Assembly (NCBI RefSeq): GCF_003287875.1
Contig: NZ_QMKK01000025.1
Span: forward strand, 131,501-195,500
Direction: 5' to 3'
DNA length: 64,000 nucleotides
From: Martinezella tropici
GTDB lineage: Bacteria > Pseudomonadota > Alphaproteobacteria > Rhizobiales > Rhizobiaceae
In this document: positions 41,144 to 49,609 of the stretch, piece by piece
How positions within the stretch are numbered: the stretch's first letter is position 1
How the letters are laid out: each line of letters begins with the position of its first letter
The notes under the pieces: model-generated
What the model was told of the DNA's origin: nothing
The model's database searches: none
What the model saw: the letters and a program-made list of their open reading frames with translations, nothing else
Position numbers and translations under genes: made by a program

Positions 41144-41872
41144 ATGCGCGTCGTCGTCACCCGCCCCCAGCATTCGGGTGAACGCACCGTGCGGCGACTG
41201 GCGCAGATGGGGCACGAAGCCCTCCTGCTGCCGCTCGCGGAGCCCGTGCATCATGTCGCAGAAGCAGGGCGGGCGCTCCTGAACACGCGGGGCGCCATCG
41301 CCGTCACCAGTGCCGAAGCGATCCGCACGCTTGCATCATTAGGCGCGGATCTGGCGCCGCATTTAGGTCGCCGTCTTTTTGCTGTCGGAAAGGTGACAGC
41401 AAAGGAAGCCGCCGATCTCGGATTCAGCAATATCGCCATGTCCGAAGGTGGCGGCGCCGAGCTTGCCACCTTGATATCAGGCCATCCGGCCAGCCTAGGT
41501 GGGAATCCCCTGCTCTATCTCGCCGGCTCCCCGCGGGCGCCCGGTTTCGAAGCCGGATTGACGGAGCTGCAGCTGCCTTTCGTCACTGTAGAATGCTACA
41601 GGATGCATGGCATCACTCCCGAAAATGCCGTTCTTCGCCGGCTTTTTACAGACGCCCGCGCCGATGCCGTGCTGCTTTACTCTCATCAAACGGCACAGCG
41701 CTTTTTCGGCCTACCTTTCGTCCGGGAAAATCCGGAAGCCTTCGCCGAAACGCGATTCCTCTGCCTGAGCGAAGCGATCGCCGAAGCCGTTCCGGCGCGG
41801 ATGCATTCCCAAACCGACATCGCCGACATGCCGAACGAAGACCGGCTTCTGTCGTTCCTGATCCAGGCGTAA
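41144..41872 (+). CDS. hemD: uroporphyrinogen-III synthase
   Basis: It cyclises hydroxymethylbilane with inversion of ring D. The 242-residue protein begins MRVVVTRPQHSGERTVRRLAQMGHEALLLPLAEPV, the typical HemD opening (TRP...). Family sequences diverge strongly; the position 6 bp after hemC and the VVTRP start carry the call. The conserved tyrosine may be in VECYRMHGI. The stop is 80 bp before the Mic60-like gene. Confidence 0.93.
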   Translation: MRVVVTRPQHSGERTVRRLAQMGHEALLLPLAEPVHHVAEAGRALLNTRGAIAVTSAEAIRTLASLGADLAPHLGRRLFAVGKVTAKEAADLGFSNIAMSEGGGAELATLISGHPASLGGNPLLYLAGSPRAPGFEAGLTELQLPFVTVECYRMHGITPENAVLRRLFTDARADAVLLYSHQTAQRFFGLPFVRENPEAFAETRFLCLSEAIAEAVPARMHSQTDIADMPNEDRLLSFLIQA

Positions 41873-41952
41873 CGCCGCAATTTTGATCTAAGGCCTTTCC
41901 ATAATCGTCTTGTCTGTCTAACTTCGTTGCAGCGCATAATAAAGAGGACCTC

Positions 41953-43218
41953 ATGGTATCGCGAAAACCGCCTAACCATTCGAAGCCCAACGACGAACCG
42001 GTCACGATCGACCTGGAAGCCGAAAAAACAGCGCAGGACGCAGCTCCGGAAGACGTGACGGAGCGCAGTCATGATGAACCTGGCTCCTCCTCCGCCAATG
42101 AAGTGGAAATGCCGCTCGAAACGGACAAGGAGCCGCTTCCCGAGGGATCCCAGGAGTCCATCTTCGCCGCCACTCCGGAAGAACGGCAAACGACGACACA
42201 GCAGGCAGAGCCTGAGCCTCCTCACGCCGACCGGCCGCAGCAGCCGCCGCGCGAAGGCTCGACCTCGGGCCTTATTGCGGCCGGCATTGTCGGCGGCCTG
42301 ATTGCCCTCATCTGTGCCAGCGCCTTGCAATATGCCGGTTTCCTGCCCGGCAGCCGCGCCGCCAAGGACAATTCTGCCGACATAGCCGCATTGAATGCAG
42401 AGATCGACGGGCTCAAGCAGAACATCGCCAATCTCGCTACCGCGCCGGCGGCCAAGCCCGACGAGACGCTAGCAGCCCGCGTCGCAGCGCTGGAGACAAG
42501 CGTAGCCAACGGCACGTCTGCGGGCGGATCGGGCGGGGCGACAGGCGCAGCATCCGACCAGAAGATCGCGTCGCTGACCGGCGAAGTCGAGCAGCTGAAG
42601 GCGGATCTCAGCAAGGCGACCCAGAGCCAGGCAACCTCGGATGCCGAAGTCAGCAAACGTCTCGACGACGCCGAAAAGAAGCTGAGCGGACCGAGCCAGG
42701 AAAGCGCTGTGGCCCGCGCCATTGCCGCAGCTGCGTTGAAGGCGGCGATCGACCGCGGCGGTCCCTTCCAGCCCGAGCTTGATACCTTCGCCAATGTCGC
42801 GCCGGACGATCCTGCCGTTGCCGATCTCAAGAATTTCGCCCAAACCGGCGTGCCCTCCCGCGCCGACCTGATCCGCCAGGTCTCCGATGTTGCAACCGCA
42901 ATCGTCGCAACGGCACAGACGGACGATCCGAACCAGAGCTGGAGCAACCGCCTGATGGCGGGCGCCAAGTCGTTGGTGCAGGTCCGCCCCGTTGGCAATG
43001 TCCCTGGCGACAGCATCGATGCCATCGCCGCCCGCTTCGAGGACAAGGTCAGGAATGGCGATCTGCCGGGCGCGGTTACCGAATGGAACGGCCTGCCCGA
43101 TGCGGCCAAATCGGCCTCGGCCGCCTTCAAGCAATCGCTGGAGGCCCGCATCCGCGTCGAGGATCTGGTAAGCGACGCCCTGTCGAAGGCGATCGCCAAT
43201 ACCGGGAAACAGAATTAA
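41953..43218 (+). CDS. Mic60/mitofilin homologue (bacterial membrane-shaping protein)
   Basis: A 421-residue protein with an acidic, low-complexity N-terminus (about 1-108), one membrane helix at about 109-130 (LIAAGIVGGLIALICASALQYAGF), a coiled-coil region (about 140-260), and a C-terminal mitofilin-like domain (LMAGAKSLVQVRP...NGDLPGAVTEWNGLPDAAKSASAAFKQSLEARIRVEDLV). This is the architecture of alphaproteobacterial Mic60, whose gene sits in the hemC-hemD-mic60-hemY order, exactly as here. The protein bends membranes and bridges inner and outer membrane in other alphaproteobacteria. Older labels (COG4223, phage tail protein) are misleading. Confidence 0.85.
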   Translation: MVSRKPPNHSKPNDEPVTIDLEAEKTAQDAAPEDVTERSHDEPGSSSANEVEMPLETDKEPLPEGSQESIFAATPEERQTTTQQAEPEPPHADRPQQPPREGSTSGLIAAGIVGGLIALICASALQYAGFLPGSRAAKDNSADIAALNAEIDGLKQNIANLATAPAAKPDETLAARVAALETSVANGTSAGGSGGATGAASDQKIASLTGEVEQLKADLSKATQSQATSDAEVSKRLDDAEKKLSGPSQESAVARAIAAAALKAAIDRGGPFQPELDTFANVAPDDPAVADLKNFAQTGVPSRADLIRQVSDVATAIVATAQTDDPNQSWSNRLMAGAKSLVQVRPVGNVPGDSIDAIAARFEDKVRNGDLPGAVTEWNGLPDAAKSASAAFKQSLEARIRVEDLVSDALSKAIANTGKQN

Positions 43219-43233
43219 GGACGGAGTATAGCA

Positions 43234-44841
43234 ATGATCAGACTGCTTATCTTCGCTATTCTTGTCCTGGCCCTCGGCTATGGTTTCTCCTGGCTCGCGG
43301 ATCGTCCCGGCGATCTCTCACTGGTCTGGGAAGGCCAGCTTTACCAGACGAAGCTGATCGTCGCCGCCGCAATCCTGATTACGCTCGTCGCGGCCGTCAT
43401 GATCCTCTGGTGGTTCGTGCGGCTGATCTGGACCTCGCCGCATTCCATCACCCGCTATTTCCGCGCCCGCAAGCGCGATCGCGGCTATCAGGCGCTGTCG
43501 ACGGGTCTGATTGCAGCCGGCGCCGGCAATTCTCTGCTCGCCCGCAAGATGGCGGCTCGCACGCGCGGCCTTATCCGCGCCGATCAGGAGCCGCTCATCA
43601 ACCTGCTTGAGGCCCAGGCCGCCTTGATTGAAGGTAAGCATGACGAGGCCCGTCAGAAGTTCGAGCAGATGGCCAATGATCCCGAAACGCGCGAACTCGG
43701 CCTGCGCGGCCTCTATCTCGAAGCCAAGCGCCTCGGCGCACATGAAGCAGCGCGGCAATATGCCGAGAAGGCGGCCGACCAGGCGCCCTACCTGCCCTGG
43801 GCGGCTCAGGCGACGCTGGAATATCGCAGCCAGGCCGGCCGCTGGGATGACGCCATCAAGCTGCTCGACCAGCAGAAGGTTGCCCATGTCGTCGACAAGA
43901 CCACGGCCAATCGTCAACGCGCCGTGCTGCTGACGGCACGCGCCGACGACAGGCTGGAGAGCGATCCCGCCGGCGCGCGCGACGATGCGCTGGCGGCACT
44001 GAAGCTCGTGGACGATTTCGTGCCCGCAGCGTTGATCGCTGCCAAGGCGCTCTTCCGCGAAGACAAGGTGCGCAAGGCCGCCTCCATCCTTGAGCAGGTC
44101 TGGAAGGCGCATCCGCACCCCGAGATCGGCAGGGCCTATGTACGAGCCCGCAGCGGCGATTCCGTGACCGATCGCCTGAAGCGCGCCGAACGGCTGGAAG
44201 CGATCCGCCCCAACAATGTCGAGGCGCTGCTGCTGACCGCAAAGGCGGCGATGGACGCCGGCGGTTTCGCAAAGGCCCGCGCCAAGGCCGAAGCCGCCGC
44301 GCGGATCGATGCGCGCGAAGGCGCCTTCCTGCTTCTTGCCGACATCGAAGAGGCCGAAACCGGCGATCAGGGCCGCGTCCGCCACTGGATGGCACAGGCA
44401 TTGCGCGCGCCGCGCGATCCGGCCTGGGTCGCCGACGGTTTCGTCTCGGACAAGTGGCTGCCGCTGTCTCCGGTCACCGGCCGTCTCGATGCGTTCGAGT
44501 GGAAGGCACCCTTCGGCCAGATCGAAGGTCCCGTGGAAGAGGGTTCGGCCGTTTCGGTCGATGCGGCGCTGAAGTCGCTGCCGCCGGTGCGCGAGGCCGC
44601 CTCCGCAACCTCGGCGGCGAGGCCAAGTTCACCGAAAGTTGCATCGCCGGCGCGCGATACTTATGTCATGGAATTGGAGCCCGCCGTGGTGAAGGCCGCG
44701 CCGAGCGCACCCGGGGCAGCGCCGAAACCGGCGCAGCAGGACGAGGAACCTCGGCCTTTCTTCGGCGGTGCGCCGGACGATCCGGGCGTCAAGGATCACA
44801 AGCCTGAACCGGAACCCAAGACACGGCTCAAGCTGTTTTAA
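43234..44841 (+). CDS. hemY: HemY-family protein (membrane-anchored TPR)
   Basis: A 535-residue protein with two N-terminal membrane helices (about 1-20 and 45-68) and a long cytoplasmic region of helical TPR-like repeats (EAARQYAEKAADQAPYLPWAAQA and similar). It ends in a Pro/Ala-rich tail (SAPGAAPKPAQQDEEPRPFFGGAPDDPGVK). HemY of this kind is distinct from the Gram-positive protoporphyrinogen oxidase of the same name; its exact role in heme synthesis is unclear. It is 15 bp downstream of the Mic60 gene. Confidence 0.92.
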   Translation: MIRLLIFAILVLALGYGFSWLADRPGDLSLVWEGQLYQTKLIVAAAILITLVAAVMILWWFVRLIWTSPHSITRYFRARKRDRGYQALSTGLIAAGAGNSLLARKMAARTRGLIRADQEPLINLLEAQAALIEGKHDEARQKFEQMANDPETRELGLRGLYLEAKRLGAHEAARQYAEKAADQAPYLPWAAQATLEYRSQAGRWDDAIKLLDQQKVAHVVDKTTANRQRAVLLTARADDRLESDPAGARDDALAALKLVDDFVPAALIAAKALFREDKVRKAASILEQVWKAHPHPEIGRAYVRARSGDSVTDRLKRAERLEAIRPNNVEALLLTAKAAMDAGGFAKARAKAEAAARIDAREGAFLLLADIEEAETGDQGRVRHWMAQALRAPRDPAWVADGFVSDKWLPLSPVTGRLDAFEWKAPFGQIEGPVEEGSAVSVDAALKSLPPVREAASATSAARPSSPKVASPARDTYVMELEPAVVKAAPSAPGAAPKPAQQDEEPRPFFGGAPDDPGVKDHKPEPEPKTRLKLF

Positions 44842-44842
44842 G

Positions 44843-44886
44843 GCAATTCCGGCAAAATCGCGCAGCGGTTTTGCGTCCGGAATTGC
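44843..44886. repeat. dispersed palindromic element after hemY
   Basis: GCAATTCCGG (44843-44852) and CCGGAATTGC (44877-44886) are perfect inverted arms around a core with AAAA...GCAGCGGTTTT. It starts 1 bp after the hemY stop and matches the element at 63704-63747 closely; homology continues beyond the right arm (CAAAAAGATGG versus CAAAAGGATGG). Confidence 0.75.
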
Positions 44887-44954
44887 GTGAATGCAAAAAG
44901 ATGGGGCATGGTGACCCAAGCACCCTGCTCGGCCTGCTTTGAGAATGGAAACGC

Positions 44955-45440
44955 ATGTTCGAACGCTTTCAGGAATTTCTTCATAACCTGACCCAAGACC
45001 ATCCCAGATCCGGCTTTGCACCCGACGACCCACGTGTCGCGGTGGCGGCGCTCTGTATCCAGGTGATGGAGGCGGACGGCAAGATCGAGAACAGCGAGAA
45101 GAAAAGGCTGCGCAAGCTCCTGAAGGACCAATATGGTCTCGATGGCCGCCAGCTTGATGCGCTGATCGCCGCCGGTGAGGAAGCCGAAAGCGAGGCGGTT
45201 GATTACTATCGCTTCACCTCGGATCTGAAGCGTCATCTCGACGGTACCCAGCGGCTGGAATTGCTCGGCATCCTCTGGGATATCGTCTATGCCGATGGCG
45301 AGCGCAGCGAGATGGAAGACCATGCGATCTGGCGCATCGCCGACCTCATGGGCATTTCCGACCGCGAGCGCATCATGAAGCGCCAGGAAGCAGCCGCACG
45401 CGCACCCGGTTCCAGGGTGGAGACAGGCAATGATGATTGA
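44955..45440 (+). CDS. TerB family protein
   Basis: A 161-residue protein with an acidic-helical TerB domain: VAALCIQVMEADGKIENSEKKRLRKLL, LDALIAAGEEAESEAVDYYRFTSDLKRHL and LLGILWDIVYADGERSEMEDHAIWRIADLMGI. The two D-G-x-I/E-x-E motifs could bind a metal ion. TerB was named for tellurite resistance, but this small stand-alone form lacks the ter cluster, so the name should not be read as function. It overlaps the amidotransferase gene by 11 bp. Confidence 0.88.
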   Translation: MFERFQEFLHNLTQDHPRSGFAPDDPRVAVAALCIQVMEADGKIENSEKKRLRKLLKDQYGLDGRQLDALIAAGEEAESEAVDYYRFTSDLKRHLDGTQRLELLGILWDIVYADGERSEMEDHAIWRIADLMGISDRERIMKRQEAAARAPGSRVETGNDD

Positions 45441-46158
45441 AGCGCCGAGGAACACCGGCCGCGCGATATTGATCGTCCTGCATCAGGAGCGCTCCAGCCC
45501 CGGCCGCGTGGGCCAGATGCTGCTGCAAAAAGGCTTCGATCTCGATATCCGCCGTCCGGCCCTCGGCGATCCGCTGCCTCCGACACTTGAGGCCCATGCC
45601 GGCGCCGTGGTCTTCGGCGGCCCGATGAGCGCCAACGACCCGGACGAGTTCATCAGGACCGAGACCGACTGGCTGAAGGTTCCCCTTAAGGAAAACCGGC
45701 CCTATCTCGGCATCTGCCTTGGCGCGCAGCTGCTCGCCCGCCATCTCGGCGCCAAGGTCAAGGCCCGCGACGACGGCAAGACCGAGATCGGCTGGTATGC
45801 CCTGCAGCCGACGGAAAAGGGCCGGCTGCTGATGCACTGGCCGCAGATGGTCTATCATTTCCACCGCGAAGGCTTCGAGCTGCCGCACGGCGCCGACCTG
45901 CTGGCGACGGGCGAGACCTATCCCAACCAGGCCTATCGCTATGGCGCCAATGCCTGGGGCCTGCAATTCCATGCGGAGCTCACCCGCGCCATGATGCAGC
46001 GCTGGGTCGTGCACGGCGAACATCGCTTCTGCATGCCGAACGCCCAGCAGGGCCGCGAGCATCTCGAAGGCCGCATGATCTTTGACGCAGCTCTCAAGAC
46101 CTGGCTGTCGGAATTCCTCGATCTCGTCTTCGACGGCAAGCAGGCAATGGCCGCCTAA
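45430..46158 (+). CDS. class I glutamine amidotransferase (GMP-synthase-like)
   Basis: A 242-residue stand-alone amidotransferase domain with the nucleophile Cys96 in YLGICLGAQLL and the His-Glu pair in GLQFHAELTRAM. GGPMSANDPDEF is the oxyanion-side loop. It resembles the GMP synthase-like GATases that act in gamma-glutamyl hydrolysis or as amidation partners; there is no synthetase domain. Its start overlaps the TerB gene end, so they are translationally coupled. Substrate unknown. Confidence 0.88.
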   Translation: MMIEAPRNTGRAILIVLHQERSSPGRVGQMLLQKGFDLDIRRPALGDPLPPTLEAHAGAVVFGGPMSANDPDEFIRTETDWLKVPLKENRPYLGICLGAQLLARHLGAKVKARDDGKTEIGWYALQPTEKGRLLMHWPQMVYHFHREGFELPHGADLLATGETYPNQAYRYGANAWGLQFHAELTRAMMQRWVVHGEHRFCMPNAQQGREHLEGRMIFDAALKTWLSEFLDLVFDGKQAMAA

Positions 46159-46225
46159 GGGCCTTCGCCTGACAAAAATGCTCGCTCGACATCATCGAAA
46201 ATTTCGGTGAGCCGATCGCAGCAGC

Positions 46226-47542
46226 TCAAACCGGCTGCGGCTCGCTCTCGCGGTCGGGCGCATTGAGGCTATCGATCCGGCGGAGCTGCGGGAAACCCGT
46301 GGCCCAGAGGATGGCGACCGTCAGCGTACCGAGCCCGCCAATCACCACGGCTGGGATCGCGCCGAAATAATGCGCCATGGTGCCGGCGCGGAATTCGCCG
46401 AGCTCGTTCGACGCACCCACGAACACCATGTTGACGGCATTGACGCGGCCACGGACATGATCCGGCGTCCAGAGCGTAATCAGCGTTTCGCGCACATAGA
46501 CGGAGATCAGGTCGGATGCACCCATGACGGCGAGAGCCGTTATCGACAGCCATGGCGTATGCGAGATGCCGAAGATCAGCGTACCCACGCCGAACATGGC
46601 AACGCCGGCAAACATGCAGATACCGGCGCGATTGCGGATCGGATAGGTTGCCAGGAAAAGGCCCATGGCGATCGCGCCGAAGCTTGGCGCCGCGCGCAGC
46701 ATGCCGAGACCCCACGGCCCGAGCGTCAGGATATCGCGCGCATAGATGGGCATCAGCGCGACGGCGCCGCCGAGCAGCACGGCGAAAAGATCAAGCGAGA
46801 TCGCACCGAGCACCACTTTCTCCGACCAGATGAAGCGGAAGCCGGCGAGCATCTCGTTCAGGCTGCGCCGCTCATGCGCGGTGCGCTGCTGCGGCTTCGG
46901 GATCAGGAAGGTCAGCACCGAACCGGCCGCAAAGAAAAGCACGGCTACGGTATAGGCGACATTGGCCCCGATGCCATAAAGCAGGCCGCCGGCAACAGGA
47001 CCGAGGATGGCGGCCGCATCCCATGACATCGAGTTCCAGGTGATGGCATTCGTCAGGTCTTCGGGCGGGATCAGATTGGGCGCCAGCGACTGCATGGCCG
47101 GCGTCATGAAGGCGCGTTCTATGCCGAAGACCGTGAGGATCAGAAAGACCGGCAGCGGCGCGAAGGTGCCCGATACGGTCAGGAACAGCAGGGCAGCCGC
47201 ACAGAGGGTGCCGACGAAAATGCAGATCGCGGAAATCCGCCGCCTGTTGTAGCGGTCCGCAGCCGTGCCCGTCACCAGGATCAGCAGCAGCGACGGCAGG
47301 AACTGAACGAGGCCGATCAGACCGAGATAGATCGGTTGGCCGGTGTGCTCATACATCTGCCAGCCAACGGAGACACTGACGACCTGCGTGGCGAAGGCCG
47401 TCAGAAACCGCGCAAAGAAGAAATAAGTATAGGCAATGTGCCTGAAGGCGGCAAACCGGTCGCCGCTGGCGGCAAATGACATGGGACGAGACTTTCCCGA
47501 CGCGAAGACCAGCGTAAACGCCTTCATCCGCCTTTTAAACAT
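46226..47542 (-). CDS. MFS transporter
   Basis: A 438-residue major facilitator with about 12 hydrophobic segments. Residues around 25-60 (AYTYFFFARFLTAFATQVVSVSVGWQMYEHT) and the loop GTAADRYNRRRIS match the MFS-3/enterobactin-exporter-like (EntS) group, and the second half has RAAPSFGAIAMGLFLATYPIRNRAG. The substrate cannot be told. The start is uncertain: ATG 47542, 47527 (with AAAGGCGG before it) and 47482 are all in frame. It is divergent from yggT across about 84 bp. Confidence 0.9.
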   Translation of the reverse strand: MFKRRMKAFTLVFASGKSRPMSFAASGDRFAAFRHIAYTYFFFARFLTAFATQVVSVSVGWQMYEHTGQPIYLGLIGLVQFLPSLLLILVTGTAADRYNRRRISAICIFVGTLCAAALLFLTVSGTFAPLPVFLILTVFGIERAFMTPAMQSLAPNLIPPEDLTNAITWNSMSWDAAAILGPVAGGLLYGIGANVAYTVAVLFFAAGSVLTFLIPKPQQRTAHERRSLNEMLAGFRFIWSEKVVLGAISLDLFAVLLGGAVALMPIYARDILTLGPWGLGMLRAAPSFGAIAMGLFLATYPIRNRAGICMFAGVAMFGVGTLIFGISHTPWLSITALAVMGASDLISVYVRETLITLWTPDHVRGRVNAVNMVFVGASNELGEFRAGTMAHYFGAIPAVVIGGLGTLTVAILWATGFPQLRRIDSLNAPDRESEPQPV

Positions 47543-47626
47543 GATTCAACATGCTTCGGAGCATGGGACTTGCCCGTTTAGTCGCCAATGTCTACATGTC
47601 TGTCAACCGCGAATTTGGAGACGGAC

Positions 47627-47920
47627 ATGCTCGCCTTATTTCAAACCATTGATCTGGCTTTGAATCTTTATACCTGGGTGCTGATCGCCAGCGCTATCTT
47701 TTCCTGGCTCTATGCGTTCAACGTCATCAATTCGAGCAACCAGTTCGTCAATTCCGTCGGCAACTTCCTCTATGCAGTCACCGAGCCAGCCCTGCGCCCG
47801 ATCCGCCGCATCCTGCCGGATCTCGGCGGCATCGACATCTCGCCGGTCATCCTGCTGCTGATCATCTTCTTCATCCGCTCGCTGATGTGGAATTCGATCG
47901 TCCCGTTGTTCCTGCGGTGA
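47627..47920 (+). CDS. YggT family membrane protein
   Basis: A 97-residue protein with two hydrophobic segments (about 9-30 and 68-92) and the conserved block [30 protein letters not shown] of the YggT (CCB3/YlmG) family. Family members are linked with cell division, osmotic stress or cytochrome assembly. ATG 47627 follows GGAG. The end overlaps the next start as GTGA. Confidence 0.93.
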   Translation: MLALFQTIDLALNLYTWVLIASAIFSWLYAFNVINSSNQFVNSVGNFLYAVTEPALRPIRRILPDLGGIDISPVILLLIIFFIRSLMWNSIVPLFLR

Positions 47921-48231
47921 ACAAGCCCTGGCAGGCCTTTCCGGATCATGTCAGGCTTTCCGTGCGGCTCACGCCCAATGGCGGGCGTGATGCGATCGAT
48001 GGGCTGGAAGCCGGCAGCGACGGCGAATGCTATTTGAAGGCGCGCGTCTCGGCAGCACCTGAAAAGGGCAAGGCCAACAAGGCGCTGATCGTGCTGCTTG
48101 CCAAGAGCCTCAGCATTCCCAAATCTTCGCTTAGCCTGGTCAGCGGCGACACGGCGCGCAAAAAAATCCTCCGGATCGAGGGCGAACCGGAGGATTTGAT
48201 GAAGAAGCTTGGAGCTTTGGTAGAGGCCTGA
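47917..48231 (+). CDS. DUF167 (YggU) family protein
   Basis: A 104-residue protein starting at GTG 47917, which overlaps the yggT stop. It has the DUF167 pattern: [45 protein letters not shown] and [16 protein letters not shown]. Function unknown but often encoded next to yggT. Its stop abuts the ppa stop, forming a palindrome. Confidence 0.93.
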   Translation: MNKPWQAFPDHVRLSVRLTPNGGRDAIDGLEAGSDGECYLKARVSAAPEKGKANKALIVLLAKSLSIPKSSLSLVSGDTARKKILRIEGEPEDLMKKLGALVEA

Positions 48232-48239
48232 TCAGGCCT
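48224..48239. repeat. 16-bp perfect palindrome over the convergent stop codons of DUF167 and ppa
   Basis: AGGCCTGATCAGGCCT spans the stop of the DUF167 gene (48229-48231) and that of ppa (48232-48234). The two stops themselves make TGATCA. It has no loop, so it is not a usual terminator hairpin. The atpD stop lies in a related palindrome (143-154). Confidence 0.6.
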
Positions 48240-48768
48240 TTGCCTTCTTGGCGCGGGCGATGGCTTCGACGATGAGCTCACCGGCTTCCTTGGAGCCGCC
48301 CCAGCCAAAAATCTTGACCCACTTGCCGGGCTCGAGATCCTTGTAGTGCTCGAAGAAATGCTCGATCTGCTTCACCGTGATCTCCGGCAGATCGGTATAT
48401 TCCTTGACCTTCTCGTAACGCAGCGTCAGCTTCGGCGAGGGAACGGCGATGATCTTCTCGTCCTTGCCGGAATTGTCTTCCATCTTCAGCACGCCGATCG
48501 GGCGGACATTGATGACGCAGCCAGGAACCAGCGGACGCGTGCTGGCGATCAGCACGTCGATCGGGTCGCCGTCTTCGGAGAGCGTGTGCGGAACGAAGCC
48601 GTAATTGCCCGGATAGGTCATCGGCGTGTAGAGGAAACGGTCAACGACCAGCGTGCCGGCCTCCTTGTCCATTTCATACTTGATCGGATGACCGCCGACC
48701 GGCACTTCAACGATGACGTTGACGTCTTCGGGCGGGTTCTTGCCAATGGAAATCGCGTCGATACGCAT
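48232..48768 (-). CDS. ppa: inorganic pyrophosphatase
   Basis: A 178-residue family I soluble pyrophosphatase that hydrolyses PPi. The signature [11 protein letters not shown] holds the metal-binding aspartates, and [33 protein letters not shown] is the conserved upstream block. Length and residues are standard. It converges with the DUF167 gene with no bases between the stops. Confidence 0.98.
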   Translation of the reverse strand: MRIDAISIGKNPPEDVNVIVEVPVGGHPIKYEMDKEAGTLVVDRFLYTPMTYPGNYGFVPHTLSEDGDPIDVLIASTRPLVPGCVINVRPIGVLKMEDNSGKDEKIIAVPSPKLTLRYEKVKEYTDLPEITVKQIEHFFEHYKDLEPGKWVKIFGWGGSKEAGELIVEAIARAKKAKA

Positions 48769-48860
48769 ACTTGTCCCCTAGATAAGGATGGTTGCCGCCA
48801 GCCAAATAATAGGATTCATGCCGCAACGCAACAACACATCGGGAAAGAGGCGGATTTACT

Positions 48861-48888
48861 GCATGATTCCTTAAATCGGAATCGATGC
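48861..48888. repeat. short rhizobial palindrome upstream of ppa
   Basis: GCATGATTCC (48861-48870) and GGAATCGATGC (48878-48888) form imperfect inverted arms around TTAAATC. It resembles one end of the dispersed GCATGATTCC palindromes seen in rhizobia and is probably a truncated copy. It lies in the gap between the GNAT and ppa genes. Confidence 0.45.
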
Positions 48889-48901
48889 GCTACAACGCCG
48901 C

Positions 48902-49408
48902 TCAGGGCCAGACGAAACCGATCTTGCGAAGCTGCCTGTGATCGAATGTCTCGATGCCCTCACAGAAATCCGCACCGCCCTGCCCGCGATAGAAGCGGTA
49001 GGCATTCTCGTTTTCTTCAAGGCACCAGACGACAAGACCCTTGCAGCCGAGCGACTTCAACAGCCGGCGCGCTTCGCCGAACAACATGCGCCCGAGGCCA
49101 AGTCCCTGATATTGCGGGCGAAGATAGAGTTCGTAAATTTCGCCTTCCTGCGGCAGCGCGCGGGCACGGTTGAGGCCGAGCGTGGCATAGCCCGCGATCT
49201 CGCCGGCGACATCCAGAACCAGCAGCGTCGCCGGACCGCTGGTCGCCTTGCGCCACCAGTTTTCGCCGCGACGCTCGATCATTTGCCCGAGGGCGCGATG
49301 CGGAATGATGCCGGCATAGGTGTACTGCCACGATTGGCGGTGCACCTCCGAAATGGCTCGGGCATCATGGGGTTCTGCCCGCCGAACATCGATCGACAAC
49401 GTCTTCAT
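48902..49408 (-). CDS. GNAT family N-acetyltransferase
   Basis: A 168-residue acetyltransferase. Motif A for acetyl-CoA binding is YLRPQYQGLGLGRMLFGEARRL (QGLGLG), preceded by GEIAGYATLGLNRARAL and followed by VVWCLEENENAYRFYRGQGG. The start MKTLSIDVRRAEPHDARAISEVHRQSWQYTYAGI is typical. Substrate not predictable. About 200 bp without a supported gene lie between it and typA, except for the typA terminator. Confidence 0.93.
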   Translation of the reverse strand: MKTLSIDVRRAEPHDARAISEVHRQSWQYTYAGIIPHRALGQMIERRGENWWRKATSGPATLLVLDVAGEIAGYATLGLNRARALPQEGEIYELYLRPQYQGLGLGRMLFGEARRLLKSLGCKGLVVWCLEENENAYRFYRGQGGADFCEGIETFDHRQLRKIGFVWP

Positions 49409-49561
49409 AACGTCTACTCTGGTCTTACCTACGCGAATTAACCATCCTCATTCATAAAGATGGCGAACTTGCCCACAGGCTTTATCCGTGGATCATCGAC
49501 AAAAATTAACGACTTTTTAACCTTTAGGACAAGGGCTCAAAAACCGAACATGCAAATAAAA

Positions 49562-49583
49562 ACCCCGGCACAATGGCCGGGGT
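49562..49583 (-). terminator. Rho-independent terminator of typA
   Basis: ACCCCGGC (49562-49569) and GCCGGGGT (49576-49583) pair around a 6-base loop, followed on the minus strand by TTTTATTT. It begins 27 bp after the typA stop. Confidence 0.85.
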
Positions 49584-49609
49584 CGAATGGCTCGAAGCGA
49601 AACAGCCTA

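Noticed and set aside
44955-45440. Tellurite-resistance operon
   Set aside because: Only one TerB-type gene; no terC, terD or terZ.
47548-47570. CATGCT/AGCATG hairpin between the MFS and yggT genes
   Set aside because: Only six base pairs with a tetraloop; too short to assign as terminator or operator.
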